A DNA stretch of 64,000 nucleotides from Sthenelais limicola. Taxonomy: Eukaryota > Annelida > Polychaeta > Phyllodocida > Sigalionidae. The DNA lies in NCBI GenBank assembly GCA_942159475.1, contig OW804096.1, positions 135,035,506 to 135,099,505 of the forward strand, read 5' to 3'. The notes beneath the pieces are model-generated. The model saw nothing but the letters and a program-made list of their open reading frames with translations, was not told where the DNA came from and made no database searches. The translations under genes were made by a program, and so were the position numbers. This document shows, piece after piece, positions 49,301-58,965 of the stretch. The stretch's first letter is position 1. Every line of letters starts with the position of its first letter.

Positions 49301-51085
49301 CTGGAGGTGGCTGACGCAGATTTCACAGTAGAAGAGGCTGTGTTCCTTCCTCATGTGGTCCCGCAACAGGTTGAATGTACGGAACGTGCGTTTCTCCTCA
49401 CACACGGAGCACGAGTGGTCGAGCAGGTCATAGAAGGCGTCTTGTACCGCGTCTGACTCAAAGTATATCTTCTCTTTGCGGAACACGTGGAAGTTGGTGG
49501 AGTCTATTTCTACATACTTGGCAGGATTCTTCCTGAAGATCACCTGTGGATAGATCATTATATATTTATTTAGATATAAATAGTATCAACTGTGAACATT
49601 GCTATAATCGTTATAATTTATCATTTTAAAAAACATCCAATAAAGGGTAAGAAGCACCGCTTGGAGGATATTATGCTAATGGCAGAAACTGATTTCCCAA
49701 TGGTCTTAGCGGCAATAAAAGATATCAATAATAATAATGTTGTGTTTAAATAATCTGTAGGTGGATCTTATCCAGAGGCCAGTCTACCAATGTTGTCATC
49801 CGCCTACATATGTAAACATTTGGCAAAATAAAGTATTATTCAATTTAACATAACGATTGTGAAAATCAGGCCATAAACAACCAGGTCCAGGATTCATTCG
49901 GCTGACAATATGCCTGGGACCACAATAGAAGTTGTCTAGGCGAAAAATCCATGGCAAATAAACAGTTAAATATTGGAAATTAAAGGACAGATTGGGAAGT
50001 ACCGGTAGTGATTTAGTATATTTCTGAAAATATAATTGTGATTGAACTGACATCCATTGTCTAAAACAAGACATTAAATTAACTGTTTATTGTAACCTAC
50101 TGTTGATTCATTTAAGGTGGTTTGTGGGCGGGGTCAGATACTACAATACAGGAATATAACTCTCCCAAATTCGAGAGCGACTCAATGAGGACGTTATTTT
50201 ATAATAATGATAATGAATTCTCTTATTTACAAGTACAGAACAATTTTATACATATTGTTACCCTCAATTTGAGGGTAACATATGTATAAAATTGTTCTGT
50301 ACTTGTAGTATAATAATAATATTGTTATAAATTGAGGCTCAATTTATAACAATATTATTATTATACTTATAGAGTCTTAGTCTATCGCTTAAATTCCTAC
50401 GATCTCAAGTTTTCTTTTCAATGTTGATATAGTTTTCATAATAATAGTAGTTTTTATTTTAGAATATTGGGCCTATAATACTTTTCTTTTTCAACCGGTA
50501 AGCACGATAGTACTAAAGACTTAAAGTAAAGAGTAAAGTACAAATTACTGCAATCTAAACTAAGTAAATCAATGCGTCTTGACTTGTCTAGACATAATTA
50601 GAATCATCGTAGATAACTTTAACAAATTTCGGTTGAATGTAATGTTCCTGATTTTCGATAACTTTCCGACAATACAGAAATATCAAATAAAACTCCGAAA
50701 ATTCCTGAGTGACTGAGCAGTGATCGTGTGACACCAGCACTGCCACTGTACTGTATGAAGGGCTGTCAGTCACGACATCAGCCTGTCAAGTTGTCAACAG
50801 AAAGGACAAATTCATTATTGACAGGACAAAATGATCCAGACCCGCCCCTCGTAATCGAACCCAAGAAACAACAAAAAGAAGGTCTCCTCTTCCTCCATGA
50901 CTCACCTTAGGGAGGTCGACCCGGCAGATTGCACACAGTGTATTCTCACAGAGAACTCGCATCCTTGTGCTACATCTATAGCAGACGGGATGGTCGCACA
51001 TGCCGATGGCATAGATAATGATAACCTCACTGCACACAGGGCATACGCCCTCTGCACTCTCCGATCTACGAGTTGTCCGAGGCAT
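40691..51085 (-). CDS. ZNF598: ZNF598 orthologue, ribosome-collision E3 ubiquitin ligase (6 exons, 1226 aa)
   Basis: Cytosolic RING ligase (yeast Hel2) that binds collided ribosomes and ubiquitinates 40S proteins to trigger quality control. Exons on the minus strand: 51085-50906, 49543-49301, 48476-48262, 46352-46108, 45438-45279, 43328-40691; 3,681 nt in phase. Seen: RING C15-x2-C18, C30, H32, C35, C38, C51, C54 with MCDHPVCYRCSTRMRVLC close to the human protein; C2H2-type fingers at C105/C108/H123/H128, C133/C136, C175/C178/H191/H196 and C199/C202; HYFCHFCDADG; an Arg-Asp repeat and an RG-rich stretch after the fingers; then a long proline-rich tail with repeated D-F-P-x-L-G-G motifs and PPPGF/PPPGL motifs of the kind bound by GYF domains (GIGYF2); a conserved helical block near RQALMSGSDYYTECKQLLG; and a last finger C1179/C1182/H1194. 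Longer than human ZNF598 (about 900 aa), mainly in the tail. Start has A at -3. Confidence 0.95.
43329..45278. other. ZNF598 intron 5
   Basis: AT-rich. No exon seen. 44640-44760 carries a reversed retroelement tail (AAGATAAGATAAGATAATTC TTTATTTGCCATAAGG). Confidence 0.5.
44640..44760 (-). mobile_element. Non-LTR retroelement 3' tail (reverse)
   Basis: Reads on the minus strand as CCTTATGGCAAATAAAG followed by TTATC repeats. Confidence 0.5.
45279..45438 (-). CDS. ZNF598: ZNF598 exon 5 (RG-rich)
   Basis: Residues 295-348. A glycine-arginine run ([12 protein letters not shown]) of the type found in RNA-binding proteins. Acceptor TTCCACAG, donor GACAG|GTGAGT; phases fit exons 4 and 6. Confidence 0.85.
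45518..45870 (+). mobile_element. AGGGGAGTTGCAT family, copy C
   Basis: 353 bp with both ends, in ZNF598 intron 4, about 80 bp from exon 5. Confidence 0.75.
46108..46352 (-). CDS. ZNF598: ZNF598 exon 4
   Basis: Residues 213-295. LREHFKDSHYLCEEADC and the FTNAFRSEIDLKGH block match human ZNF598, followed by a basic stretch and an Arg-Asp dipeptide repeat. The same codon repeat runs on past the donor GAG|GTGAGT into the intron. Confidence 0.92.
47004..47300 (+). mobile_element. TATAGTTTGGCGCT family, copy 4
   Basis: Begins CTATAGTTTAGCGCT; shares the AAACGTCGCCTACTTGATAT and GACAGGAGGAACT blocks. The right end is diverged or truncated. In ZNF598 intron 3. Confidence 0.55.
47598..48030 (+). 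mobile_element. Non-LTR retroelement tail, interrupted
   Basis: TGGTAGCGGCTAGAAGAG...TTTTAT is separated from CTGTCTACCTATTTGTCACC...GACAAATAAAG by the 47630-47956 insertion. Confidence 0.55.
47630..47956. mobile_element. Nested inverted-repeat element, copy 2
   Basis: Same 330-bp sequence and orientation as 526-852 with only a handful of differences. Here it interrupts a retroelement tail: TAGCGGCTAGAAGAG lies left of it and CTGTCTACCTATTTGTC right of it, which are joined in the related copy at 58430. Confidence 0.7.
48071..48250 (+). mobile_element. AGGGGAGTTGCAT family, copy D (half)
   Basis: Left half only, breaking at TTTCCCATCTTTC, 12 bp from the exon 3 donor of ZNF598. Confidence 0.7.
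48262..48476 (-). CDS. ZNF598: ZNF598 exon 3
   Basis: Residues 142-212 plus two bases. GHPLCEFCDERFLDNDELVRH is nearly identical to the human finger. Donor TATAG|GTAAGC; a truncated dispersed repeat (48071-48250) begins just inside the intron. Confidence 0.94.
49082..49260 (+). mobile_element. Dispersed CTCTATCTCTATTTCCTG repeat, copy
   Basis: Pyrimidine block, then ATGATCAAAAACTGCCTCCC, TCAGCTCTCCCGCCCTTGA and AAAGCAACCAATCTCACTC; shared with 52625 and 58484. Confidence 0.65.
49301..49543 (-). CDS. ZNF598: ZNF598 exon 2
   Basis: 81 codons, residues 61-141, phase 0-0. First C2H2 finger (SCSVCEEKRTF then HMRKEH) and the CEIC pair of the next. Acceptor CATCCACAG-like, donor CCAG|GTACAC. Confidence 0.94.
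50228..50307. repeat. 80-bp palindrome in ZNF598 intron 1
   Basis: Arms TACAAGTACAGAACAATTTT, ATACATATTGTTACCCTCAA and their inverse with at most a few mismatches and no loop. Confidence 0.92.
50309..50365. repeat. 57-bp perfect palindrome in ZNF598 intron 1
   Basis: Two exact 28-bp arms (TATAATAATAATATTGTTAT then AAATTGAG) around one G, starting one base after the 80-bp palindrome. Confidence 0.95.
50906..51085 (-). CDS. ZNF598: ZNF598 exon 1 (RING)
   Basis: Residues 1-60 with the whole RING domain; ends AAG|GTGAGT, phase 0. The most N-terminal methionine in frame is used. Confidence 0.94.
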
Positions 51086-51452
51086 GATTGTCTTCTCTAG
51101 AACTTAGTATACTCCTTATGCTGCTTGTTTGCAAATATAGCCACGTTGGCCGCCGTTTGGCCTTTTTATAAGATCTTGGCCAGCGACACACCTGCGAGTT
51201 GCAACGATCTCCTTCCTATGTTTCTCGCAGTTGTGTAAGTGCGTGACACGTCATCGGTTTCTGTGCACCGGATGGTGTAATACTTTACGGCATTTTAAAA
51301 TGGTCTTTTAATTAAAACATTATATACCCTTAGCATCATATTGTTGATACATGATTTAATCTAGGAGTTAAATTTGAAAACATCTTTATATAACATAAAC
51401 CAGCGTCTGCAGCATGACGTCATGCGTGATGTCATCACATCACAAAACCAAG
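51086..51452. promoter_or_regulatory. Shared ZNF598/SYNGR divergent promoter region
   Basis: The 367 bp between the two head-to-head start codons must contain both 5' UTRs and both core promoters. A full CRE TGACGTCA lies at 51415-51422, 31 bp before the synaptogyrin ATG. No TATA box in a usual position was recognised. Transcription start sites cannot be placed. Confidence 0.65.
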
Positions 51453-51557
51453 ATGGAGGGCGGAGGTACTGCGTACGGCGCTGGCAAAGCTGGAGGTCCT
51501 TTTGATCCTTTTGCTTACATCCGTAAGCCTCAAGTAATACTAAGAGCAGTCAGCTGG
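51453..51557 (+). CDS. SYNGR: Synaptogyrin exon 1
   Basis: 35 codons: the conserved N-terminal motif and the start of TM1 (ending RAVSW). Start context CCAAGATGG is strong. Donor TGG|GTAAGT. An in-frame upstream ATG (51414) is not conserved and was not used. Confidence 0.95.
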
Positions 51558-54500
51558 GTAAGTTTTCTACCACGACGAAACGTTTCATTGCGAAGTTTTG
51601 CCGAAATTGATTCAAAAACGAACAAAAATATCGATGACAGCTATACGAGGTTGACAGCTGCGGAACTGACTGCTGCCTGTTTGTGTTTCCTGAGCCGGTG
51701 AAGCCAGGGCCGGAGTTTACTTCTTCATTTACATATTTCTATCTGGTAAAATTCCATCAAATTCATCTGAGGACACCTTCATTTAACAAGTGAAACTATA
51801 GGAATGTCTGTAATTTGGTGGGACCGTGTCCACATGAAATATTCATGCCTTTGAACTTGACCCAGAAAGGAGGACTGTGGTTGGCTAGATCATTTTCATT
51901 TTCACCAGGAGCTCTGCTGGGATCAATAAATGGTTGGGCTAGCAGGCACTGGCCTATTCCTCCTCTCTCATTCCTCTAATTATCCACCTCTTTCACCTCC
52001 ACTCTCATCCCACCCAGCCACATCTCAGATATATTAACTCTTCCTTTGTCTCATGTGGGATGGGTGTTGTGTGTGGGAGGCGGATGAAGGGGGTGTGTCA
52101 GTTAGACTAGTACAAGTACGAGGCATCAATACATCCTTGTGTCGTGGTGCAGCATCTAACACCGTCACCATGCCTACTCCCAATTAATCGGCTTACCACT
52201 CTACTAATAGACCCTCCAATCTCCTTCTCTTTCCTTCCTCTAGCCACTCTTGACCTTCCTACCCAATAAGCCAATCTATCCTCCACTACTCGACTGTCTC
52301 TAATTCTCTCTCTATCACTACGGATTCTACCGTTCTCTAATACGGTACTTACTTTCACACTCTCTCAATCATTGACATTGGTCTTTCTTTATCATATCAG
52401 GCTCTGACCGATATCTCCAAACCAAACCCAGCTTTTAACACTTGTCCTTTCTTCTTCCGTCTCCTAATATTTTTCCCCAGAAATTTTGCACGAACATTGA
52501 GTGAATTAATGTATGGCCGCATAAATAAATCTCTTTCCCCTTTCACCTCGTTTACTCTCTTTTCTCCCCTACAACTCTGCTTTCTGTTTAACCCGTCTCT
52601 TCATCACACTCGGTCCTGGTTAAGACCTTAAAGTGCCTGGTCCTGGGTAAGACCTTAAAGGGCCTTTCTGTCTCTTTTCTCTGTCTCTCTCTCCCTTCTT
52701 CTCTATCTCTATTTCCTGGGTATGATCATAAACTGCCTCCCTCTCAGCTCTCCCGCCCTTGAATGCTTGATATAACACTTCAAAGTGTTGATAAGGGCGT
52801 AAAGCCATCAATCTCACTCCCTCACTCTTCATCACACTGACTTACTCCCCTCCCCCCTCCTCCCCTGATTTTGTTGACTCTCTCGTTGTTTGTATGCCTC
52901 AAATAAATTTCCTTTGTTAATTATTATTATTATTATTATGCAACTTTTATTCAGAGAACATATACATTAATATAAATCAAGAAGAGGACAAACTCCCTCT
53001 CCACCGGAGATCTTTCAACTAAACATTTGTTGAACGTAATGATTGAAAACGTACGACAGGTACAAACTGTTTGTTCAATTTCCTTTGTTCTCAGCCAGAG
53101 GTACAACTACATACACTTGAAGTCCATATATTTATATGTTATTGGACCTCACTCACGTGGCAGTGTACAACTGCATGGTGTACATATACAAATATTAATC
53201 AAACATTAATCCCCCCTCCCCCCCCCACACACACACCTCCCGCCTCCCTTCTTCGATGTTCATCTAACCACACTTCACCGGTGAAATCCAGTTCACTTGG
53301 TATCCTTCATAACTCTATTAAGACTATATTACCAAGACATAACGCTGTAGGATAATTCATAACATGTATGTGCTATGTATACAAATACATGTCTTTATAC
53401 CGAAGCTAACATTTTTACATTGTTACCATATTGACGTATGACGTGTCTGTGAAATGGAACGTGACACAGTTTGGTCCCCGAACCTACTGTTATCATATAA
53501 ACCTTTACCTTTGCTTATCACCTGAGACCCACTTCCCAAGAGGACATTGTTTGTCTGTCTCTACGATAACATATACTTACATCCACTTAGCATTCTACTG
53601 GCCTTCACACAACTGGTATATATCCCCCCATCCCCGCCCCCCCCCCCCATCCCCGCCCCCCCGATCCATATTAAGTGTACAGGTGTTATCAACACAACTA
53701 TATACATACACGCTATACTATACACGCTACTACCGCTGGCATTAGCCTCCTCTGTATTCCCTTTCTCATTTTCTCATATATTTCTTCCCGGACCCCCGTC
53801 CCCCGTGATTATATTGCCATAGTTTAAAATATACATATAATAACCTTTCCTCAGACCCCCCCGCAGCCCCCCCCCCCCGCGCCCCCGTGATTATATATTA
53901 ACACATACAATTATTCAGCTTATTACGTTCATGCTTGCTGCATATTGGATCTTATTGATTATTTTTTAAACCACTCTAAAAGAAAAATCGTGACCAGAGC
54001 GAGGTCATACGGTTTGTGTTTTATTCCACACAGACTTTATGCCATACAGACATCTATCACACACAGACAGACCCTTCCCCCCCTCCCCCCCCCCCCCCCC
54101 CCCCACACACACACATGTACATAGGTCTGCCCACCCCCCACCCCCCCCCCCACACCCCCCCTCAGGCCCCTCTACTCTCTCAACTTGTAACGCTGTATAC
54201 TTCCCTGATTGGATTTAGTGATGCACGTCTGAGGGAACATTATGATTATAACTTGTGGTGTTCTCAGGGTACATTATAACCTGTGGCCTGCAGTCATCTA
54301 CACAGTGCCCTCAAGTGGTATAACTTGTTCCTACCAGCATACAGTCTTCTCCTATACACCATTGTACCACGGCTCAATGCCTCCAAGCCATGCAACTCAT
54401 ATGTCAAACTCTAATATTCGTGGAGAAAAGATTCTGCGTTTTCAGAAATTATTTCGCGGAATTTGCAGTACTTTAGCAAGCGAAAGCTTTTAGCTGCACA

Positions 54501-57500
54501 GTAAATGACAAGATTCTCTGCTCAATGTTTAGGTCTCAAATCTATTAATTTTGTTTCCTCTAATTTAATGAATAGTCATTGTATCCCCTAATGAACCTCA
54601 CTACAACTGTGCAGTTTAACCCATTGTAGTAATTACAATATGTTGATCACATTATTTTAAACAGTTAGAAGGAGGTTGTAAGTATGGCTTTAATGCAGTA
54701 CTTAATGCTTTGGGATGGTACAGTATATGGTAACTTATAGCCACTCAAAGGCTTGTTCAAGGAAAAATAGTACACACAAATATTTTGAACATTAATATTC
54801 ATAGGTTACAAATGAAAGGCGATGGTAACCATCGACACGTATCTACAGATTTGAAATTAAAAAACGTTACAACAATATCAAATGAACTTGATGCTTTATT
54901 AATACGATAATTATTCAGTTTCATATTTAGAACTCATGCCATGTTCTAACCTTATTTTGAATAAAGAACCACTATTAGTTAGAGATTGTATTTTTTGTTA
55001 TGCTCAGTTTTGTTCATCAGGGTCAAAGATTGAGTTTCATAGATAGCAAATAACAAAAGCTTTGGAAATGAAACAATTTTATCTCCTTTGTGCTCAAGAC
55101 TTAAGATAGCTATAAAAAAAAAGGAAAAAAAGAAAGAAGTCTTGGTAGACTGTCTGCTATGCATATTTCAGAAGGTGAGCGTGCCTCTGTCTGAGGGTGA
55201 GGGATAAACTGTCCGTTTGATAGGCCACAAGTAATGGAGGTTTTCCACTAGAAGAGTCCACTAGAAAAGTCTCTGACTTTGTACAAGTAAAATCTAGTCT
55301 GCGAGTATCAGACATTTCTGGAAGAGCAACAGAACATTATTGGCAAAGTGCTCCCCAATTAGCCCTTGACTACTCAATTTAGTCACAAGAAAAATCCCCT
55401 TATCTCTTAACTGGTTCTATTATTTACTGTTACCAACATGTAAACACTGTCTAGTGGAAGAGCCCCATGTAAACACTGTCTAGTGGAAGAGCCCCATAGT
55501 CTAACATTTTTGTGTGTAAGAATGCAGCTGAAAGCCTTATTCCTTTTCTACTTGCAGCTTTTCTCTGTCATCGTGTTTGGCTGCATATCGTCACAGGAGC
55601 AGGATGGCCACTGTATGTTCAACGATGACCCCAACGCGTGTGGGTTTGGCATCGCTGTGGGAGTGATTGCCTTCCTGGGCTGCATTGCCTTCCTCGTGCT
55701 GGACGCCTTGTTTGAGAACATCAGCAGCATCAAACAGCGCAAGCATGTGGTGCTCGCTGACATCGGCTTCTCAGGTGAGCTGTAAACTTCCGGCTCTTAC
55801 ATTTATAAAATGCAGTCAATTTTTTTAAAAAAAAATGCAGTTGAGCAAGATGTCACCCCTCAAACTGTCTAGCAGTAGTCACAGTAAAACATCACCCCCA
55901 GTGAAACAACCTGGTAAAACAAAATGCAGAAACTTTGCCATGTAAAGGGTAGGGGAGTCTCTAGTGAAGTGGGATTTTGTCATCTTCAGTCCATTTAGGA
56001 TAGGAAGATTATGGTTCTTACCACGGACCTCATCAATCATGTTCTATTGCATTGTATTCCCAAGTTTAGTGTTTAATAGTTTCTTGTCACACTTTAGTTC
56101 TGGTAACTTGGGCTTAAGAAGTTTTATAAGTAATAAGAGCTCACTCAAAAACCTACGTAGTTCAATAAAGTGATATATATAATAAAATTCAATATAGAGA
56201 GAATGGAACTCACCTGCAATAATGAAAAATTTATTGTGTGTAAGAATTACTTGATTCGTCCGCATAAGCACTCTGCCTACGGCATGGTGCTTATGCGGAC
56301 CAATCTCTTCCAATAAATTTTTCATTATTGCAGGTGAGTTCCATTCTATATTTATTATACGGGCATAAAACTTGGATGTGTAAAATCTGGAAAAAAGTAG
56401 CTGACTTGGTTACGAAGTAGTTCATATAGTACACACATATGAATATTTTTATAGCACCCCACTTATTGCACCTCATATGGAATGCGCATATAATAAATAT
56501 ATATATAAGTGTACTTTTGAATGATTTGTCACTGTTGACTATAGCTCCTTCAGATATTATATAACTCAATGAGATATTGTGTAAAATATTGCTCATGATC
56601 TACATTTGTGTTGTCATTTTATATGCTTTTGGTGAAGTTATGTGTGGGTTTGCCAGAGGTGTTCTGCTGCTTCTATTTTAAAAATGGTTATACTAAAGTT
56701 ACTTTTATGTTTTGCAGGTTTTTGGTCGTTCATGTGGTTTGTCTGCTTCTGCTACCTGGCCAATGCGTGGGCTCGCACAGACATGACCAAAATGCCAGAG
56801 CTCCGACACGGCGCCTCAGGTGTGGAAGCAGCCATCGCTTTTAGCTTCTTCTCCATTGCATCATTTGTAAGTTCTGCTCCTTTTGTATTTGATACACTAT
56901 ACATAGGGAGGCAAAGTGGGATGGCGGCAGTGAGTGAATTGACTTAATCAAGGCGAGCACCTGCACCAATCTGTTGACTGGAAATAAACAATCGCCATAG
57001 ACTTAGCATATTGGTGATAAATATTCACTCTATAAAAAATGTGGAAATAAAGTTCATATATATATATATGTAAGTTACATCCAGCCATAAAATGAATCTA
57101 GTTTTTTAAATTCTGACTTTTCTAATTGCAATAACTGTGTTGATACATTATGCAGCTTTCTCATTTTTCAAATTTTCCATATTCAAATAATATCAACTAT
57201 CATTCGGTATATTGTGAGAATATGGCCACAAACTGACTTTAATGTATATGCAACTTGTGCATGCAGAGGATAATTGTTGAGGGAGGGTGGGTGGAGGTCT
57301 GGAAGACAAAAAGAATTCTTGAAAGCATTGATGAATAAAGAGTAAATCTAGTATAAACACACTGGGAAGTAATAGAGAGTTTAAGTCTTGTATAAACACA
57401 GTGAGAAGTAATAGAGAGTTTCAGTCTTGTATAAACACAGTGAGAAGTAATAGAGAGTTTAAGTCTAGTATAAACACAGTGAGAAGTAACAGAGAGTTTA

Positions 57501-58965
57501 AGTCTTGTATAAACACAGTGAGAAGTAATAGAGAGTTTAAGTCTTGTATAAACACAGTGAGAAGTAATAGATTAAGTCTTGTATAAACACAGTGAGAAGT
57601 AATAGATTAAGTCTTGTATAAACACAGTGAGAAGTAATAGATTAAGTCTTGTATAAACACAGTGAGAAGTAATAGAGAGTTTAAGTCTTGCATAAACACA
57701 GTGAGAAGTAATAGAGAGTTTCAGTCTTGTATAAACACAGTGAGAAGTAATAGAGAGTTTAAGTCTTGCATAAACACTGGGAAGTAATAGAGAGTATAAG
57801 TCTTGTATAAACACAGTGAGAAGTAATAGAGAGTTTAAGTCTAGTATAAACACAGTGAGAAGTAATAGAGAGTTTAAGTCTAGTATAAACACACTGGGAA
57901 GTAATAGAGAGTTTAAGTCTTGTATAAACACAGTGGGAAGTAATAGAGAGTTTCAGTCTTGTATAAACACAGTGAGAAGTAATAGAGAGTTTAAGTCTTG
58001 CATAAACACTGGGAAGTAATAGAGAGTTTCAGTCTTGTATAAACACAGTGAGAAGTATATATATATATATATAATAGAGAGTTTAAGTCTTGTATAAACA
58101 CAGTGAGAAGTAATAGATTAAGTCATGTATAAACACAGTGAGAAGTAATAGAGAGTTTCAGTCTTGTATAAACACAGTGGGAAGTAATAGAGAGTTTAAG
58201 TCTTGTATAAACACAGTGAGAAGTAATAGAGAGTTTAAGTCTTGTATAAACACTGGAAAGTAATATGGGAGTATAATCTGTTATTCATGCACAAATGACA
58301 GCTTTCTCTCCTGCTTCATTTTGTATTTTGTATTTTGAAGTAATTATACTTATTATACTCGAATTACACCTGCTGAATCTTATACGATCTGATCGATTCA
58401 TTTCTAAATTTATATACTCTGTACTGAGTTATGGTAGCGGCTGGGAGAGCTGGATTTTATCTAGATATCTGCCTACCTAAGACATTAAAGTGCGTTTCTG
58501 TCTCTTTTCTCTGTCTCTCTCCCTTCTTCTCTATCTCTATTTCCTGGGTATGATCATAAACTGCCTCCCTCTCACCTCTCCCGCCCTTGATATAACACTT
58601 CAACGTGTTGATAAGGGCGTAAAGCAACCAATCTCACTCACTCACTCATTGCCTACCTGTTTGTCGGTTTTGTCTGTTCTATTTGCCCTGTCTGTTTTAT
58701 TGTGTACTCTGTGAATTTTCGATAAATAAAGTAGTATCTTATCTTATCTTAGGCTGGACTTACAGTACTTGCGGTGCTGCGTTTCCGCCAAGGTGCATCA
58801 GAAGCCTTTGCCTCATCATATGAACCTGAAGGTACAGTACAGCCTACGCCCTCGCCCTACTCCACCTACCCCAGCGGTGAGACCGGCGATCCCTACCAAC
58901 AGCCTCCCTTTGGCAGCCAGGAAAACAAGGTTCCTCCCGGAGACTTCAACCCGCCCACATACTAG
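51453..58965 (+). CDS. SYNGR: Synaptogyrin (4 exons, 227 aa)
   Basis: Four-pass MARVEL-domain membrane protein of synaptic and secretory vesicles, involved in vesicle formation and release. Exons: 51453-51557, 55558-55774, 56718-56866, 58753-58965; 684 nt in phase. Seen: N-terminus MEGGGTAYGAGKAGGPFDP nearly identical to vertebrate synaptogyrin-1; TM1 around residues 29-46 (ILRAVSW then LFSVIVFGCI); luminal loop with Cys in CMFNDDPNACGFG; TM2 about 64-86; cytosolic loop SSIKQRKHVVLADIG; TM3 about 108-124 (FWSFMWFVCFCYLANAW); TM4 about 144-168 (AIAFSFFSIASF then AGLTVLAV); a Pro/Tyr-rich cytosolic tail ending NPPTY. Length fits the family (about 220-235). Which vertebrate paralogue (SYNGR1-4) it corresponds to cannot be told; it is probably co-orthologous to all. 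Confidence 0.96.
52625..52925 (+). mobile_element. Dispersed CTCTATCTCTATTTCCTG repeat, copy
   Basis: Same blocks as 49082, with a short duplicated start (CTGGGTAAGACCTTAAAG) and an AAATAAATTTCC then TTATTATTA tail. Synaptogyrin intron 1. Confidence 0.65.
54077..54165. repeat. Poly-C and CA low-complexity tract
   Basis: A run of more than 20 C with ACACACAC, then more C runs. Confidence 0.9.
55438..55495 (+). repeat. 29-bp direct duplication
   Basis: ATGTAAACACTGTCTAGTGG plus AAGAGCCCC twice, 60 bp before exon 2; a partial CACTAGAAGAGTCCACTAGA relative lies at about 55245. Confidence 0.9.
55558..55774 (+). CDS. SYNGR: Synaptogyrin exon 2
   Basis: Residues 36-107: rest of TM1, the luminal loop, TM2 and part of the cytosolic loop. 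Acceptor CTTGCAG, donor TCAG|GTGAGC. Confidence 0.96.
56181..56496 (+). mobile_element. 306-bp hairpin element, copy 2 (intact)
   Basis: Perfect 37-bp inverted arms at 56200-56347 starting AGAATGGAACTCACCTGCAA, with an inner hairpin GTCCGCATAAGCAC/GTGCTTATGCGGAC. The tail ATGAATATTTTTATAGCACC to GGAATGCGC is shared in reverse with 14094. Synaptogyrin intron 2. Confidence 0.85.
56718..56866 (+). CDS. SYNGR: Synaptogyrin exon 3
   Basis: Residues 108-157: TM3, the second luminal loop and the start of TM4. Acceptor TTTTGCAG, donor TTT|GTAAGT. Confidence 0.96.
57352..58265 (+). repeat. 39-bp minisatellite, about 23 copies
   Basis: Unit GTATAAACACAGTGAGAAGT then AATAGAGAGTTTAAGTCTT, some units lacking GAGAGT; one AT dinucleotide run at 58056. 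Synaptogyrin intron 3. Confidence 0.95.
58430..58752 (+). mobile_element. Retroelement tail abutting synaptogyrin exon 4
   Basis: GGTAGCGGCTGGGAGAGCTGG, the shared pyrimidine and CCCGCCCTTGA blocks, CTGTTTGTCGG, GATAAATAAAGTAG and terminal CTTAT repeats that end at the exon 4 AG. Confidence 0.7.
58753..58965 (+). CDS. SYNGR: Synaptogyrin exon 4
   Basis: Residues 158-227 and TAG: end of TM4 and the cytosolic tail. The acceptor lies directly after a retroelement tail of CTTAT repeats, which supplies its upstream sequence. Confidence 0.94.
   Translation, partial: AGLTVLAVLRFRQGASEAFASSYEPEGTVQPTPSPYSTYPSGETGDPYQQPPFGSQENKVPPGDFNPPTY

Larger units (their letters stand above)
51558..55557. other. 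Synaptogyrin intron 1
   Basis: No exon seen. Contains the dispersed repeat at 52625, several poly-C tracts (53209-53226, 53633-53665, 53856-53886, 54077-54165) and a 29-bp duplication at 55438-55495. Confidence 0.5.

Noticed and set aside
51414..51452. Upstream in-frame ATG for synaptogyrin
   Set aside because: Would add 13 unconserved residues across the CRE; the MEGG start matches vertebrate proteins.
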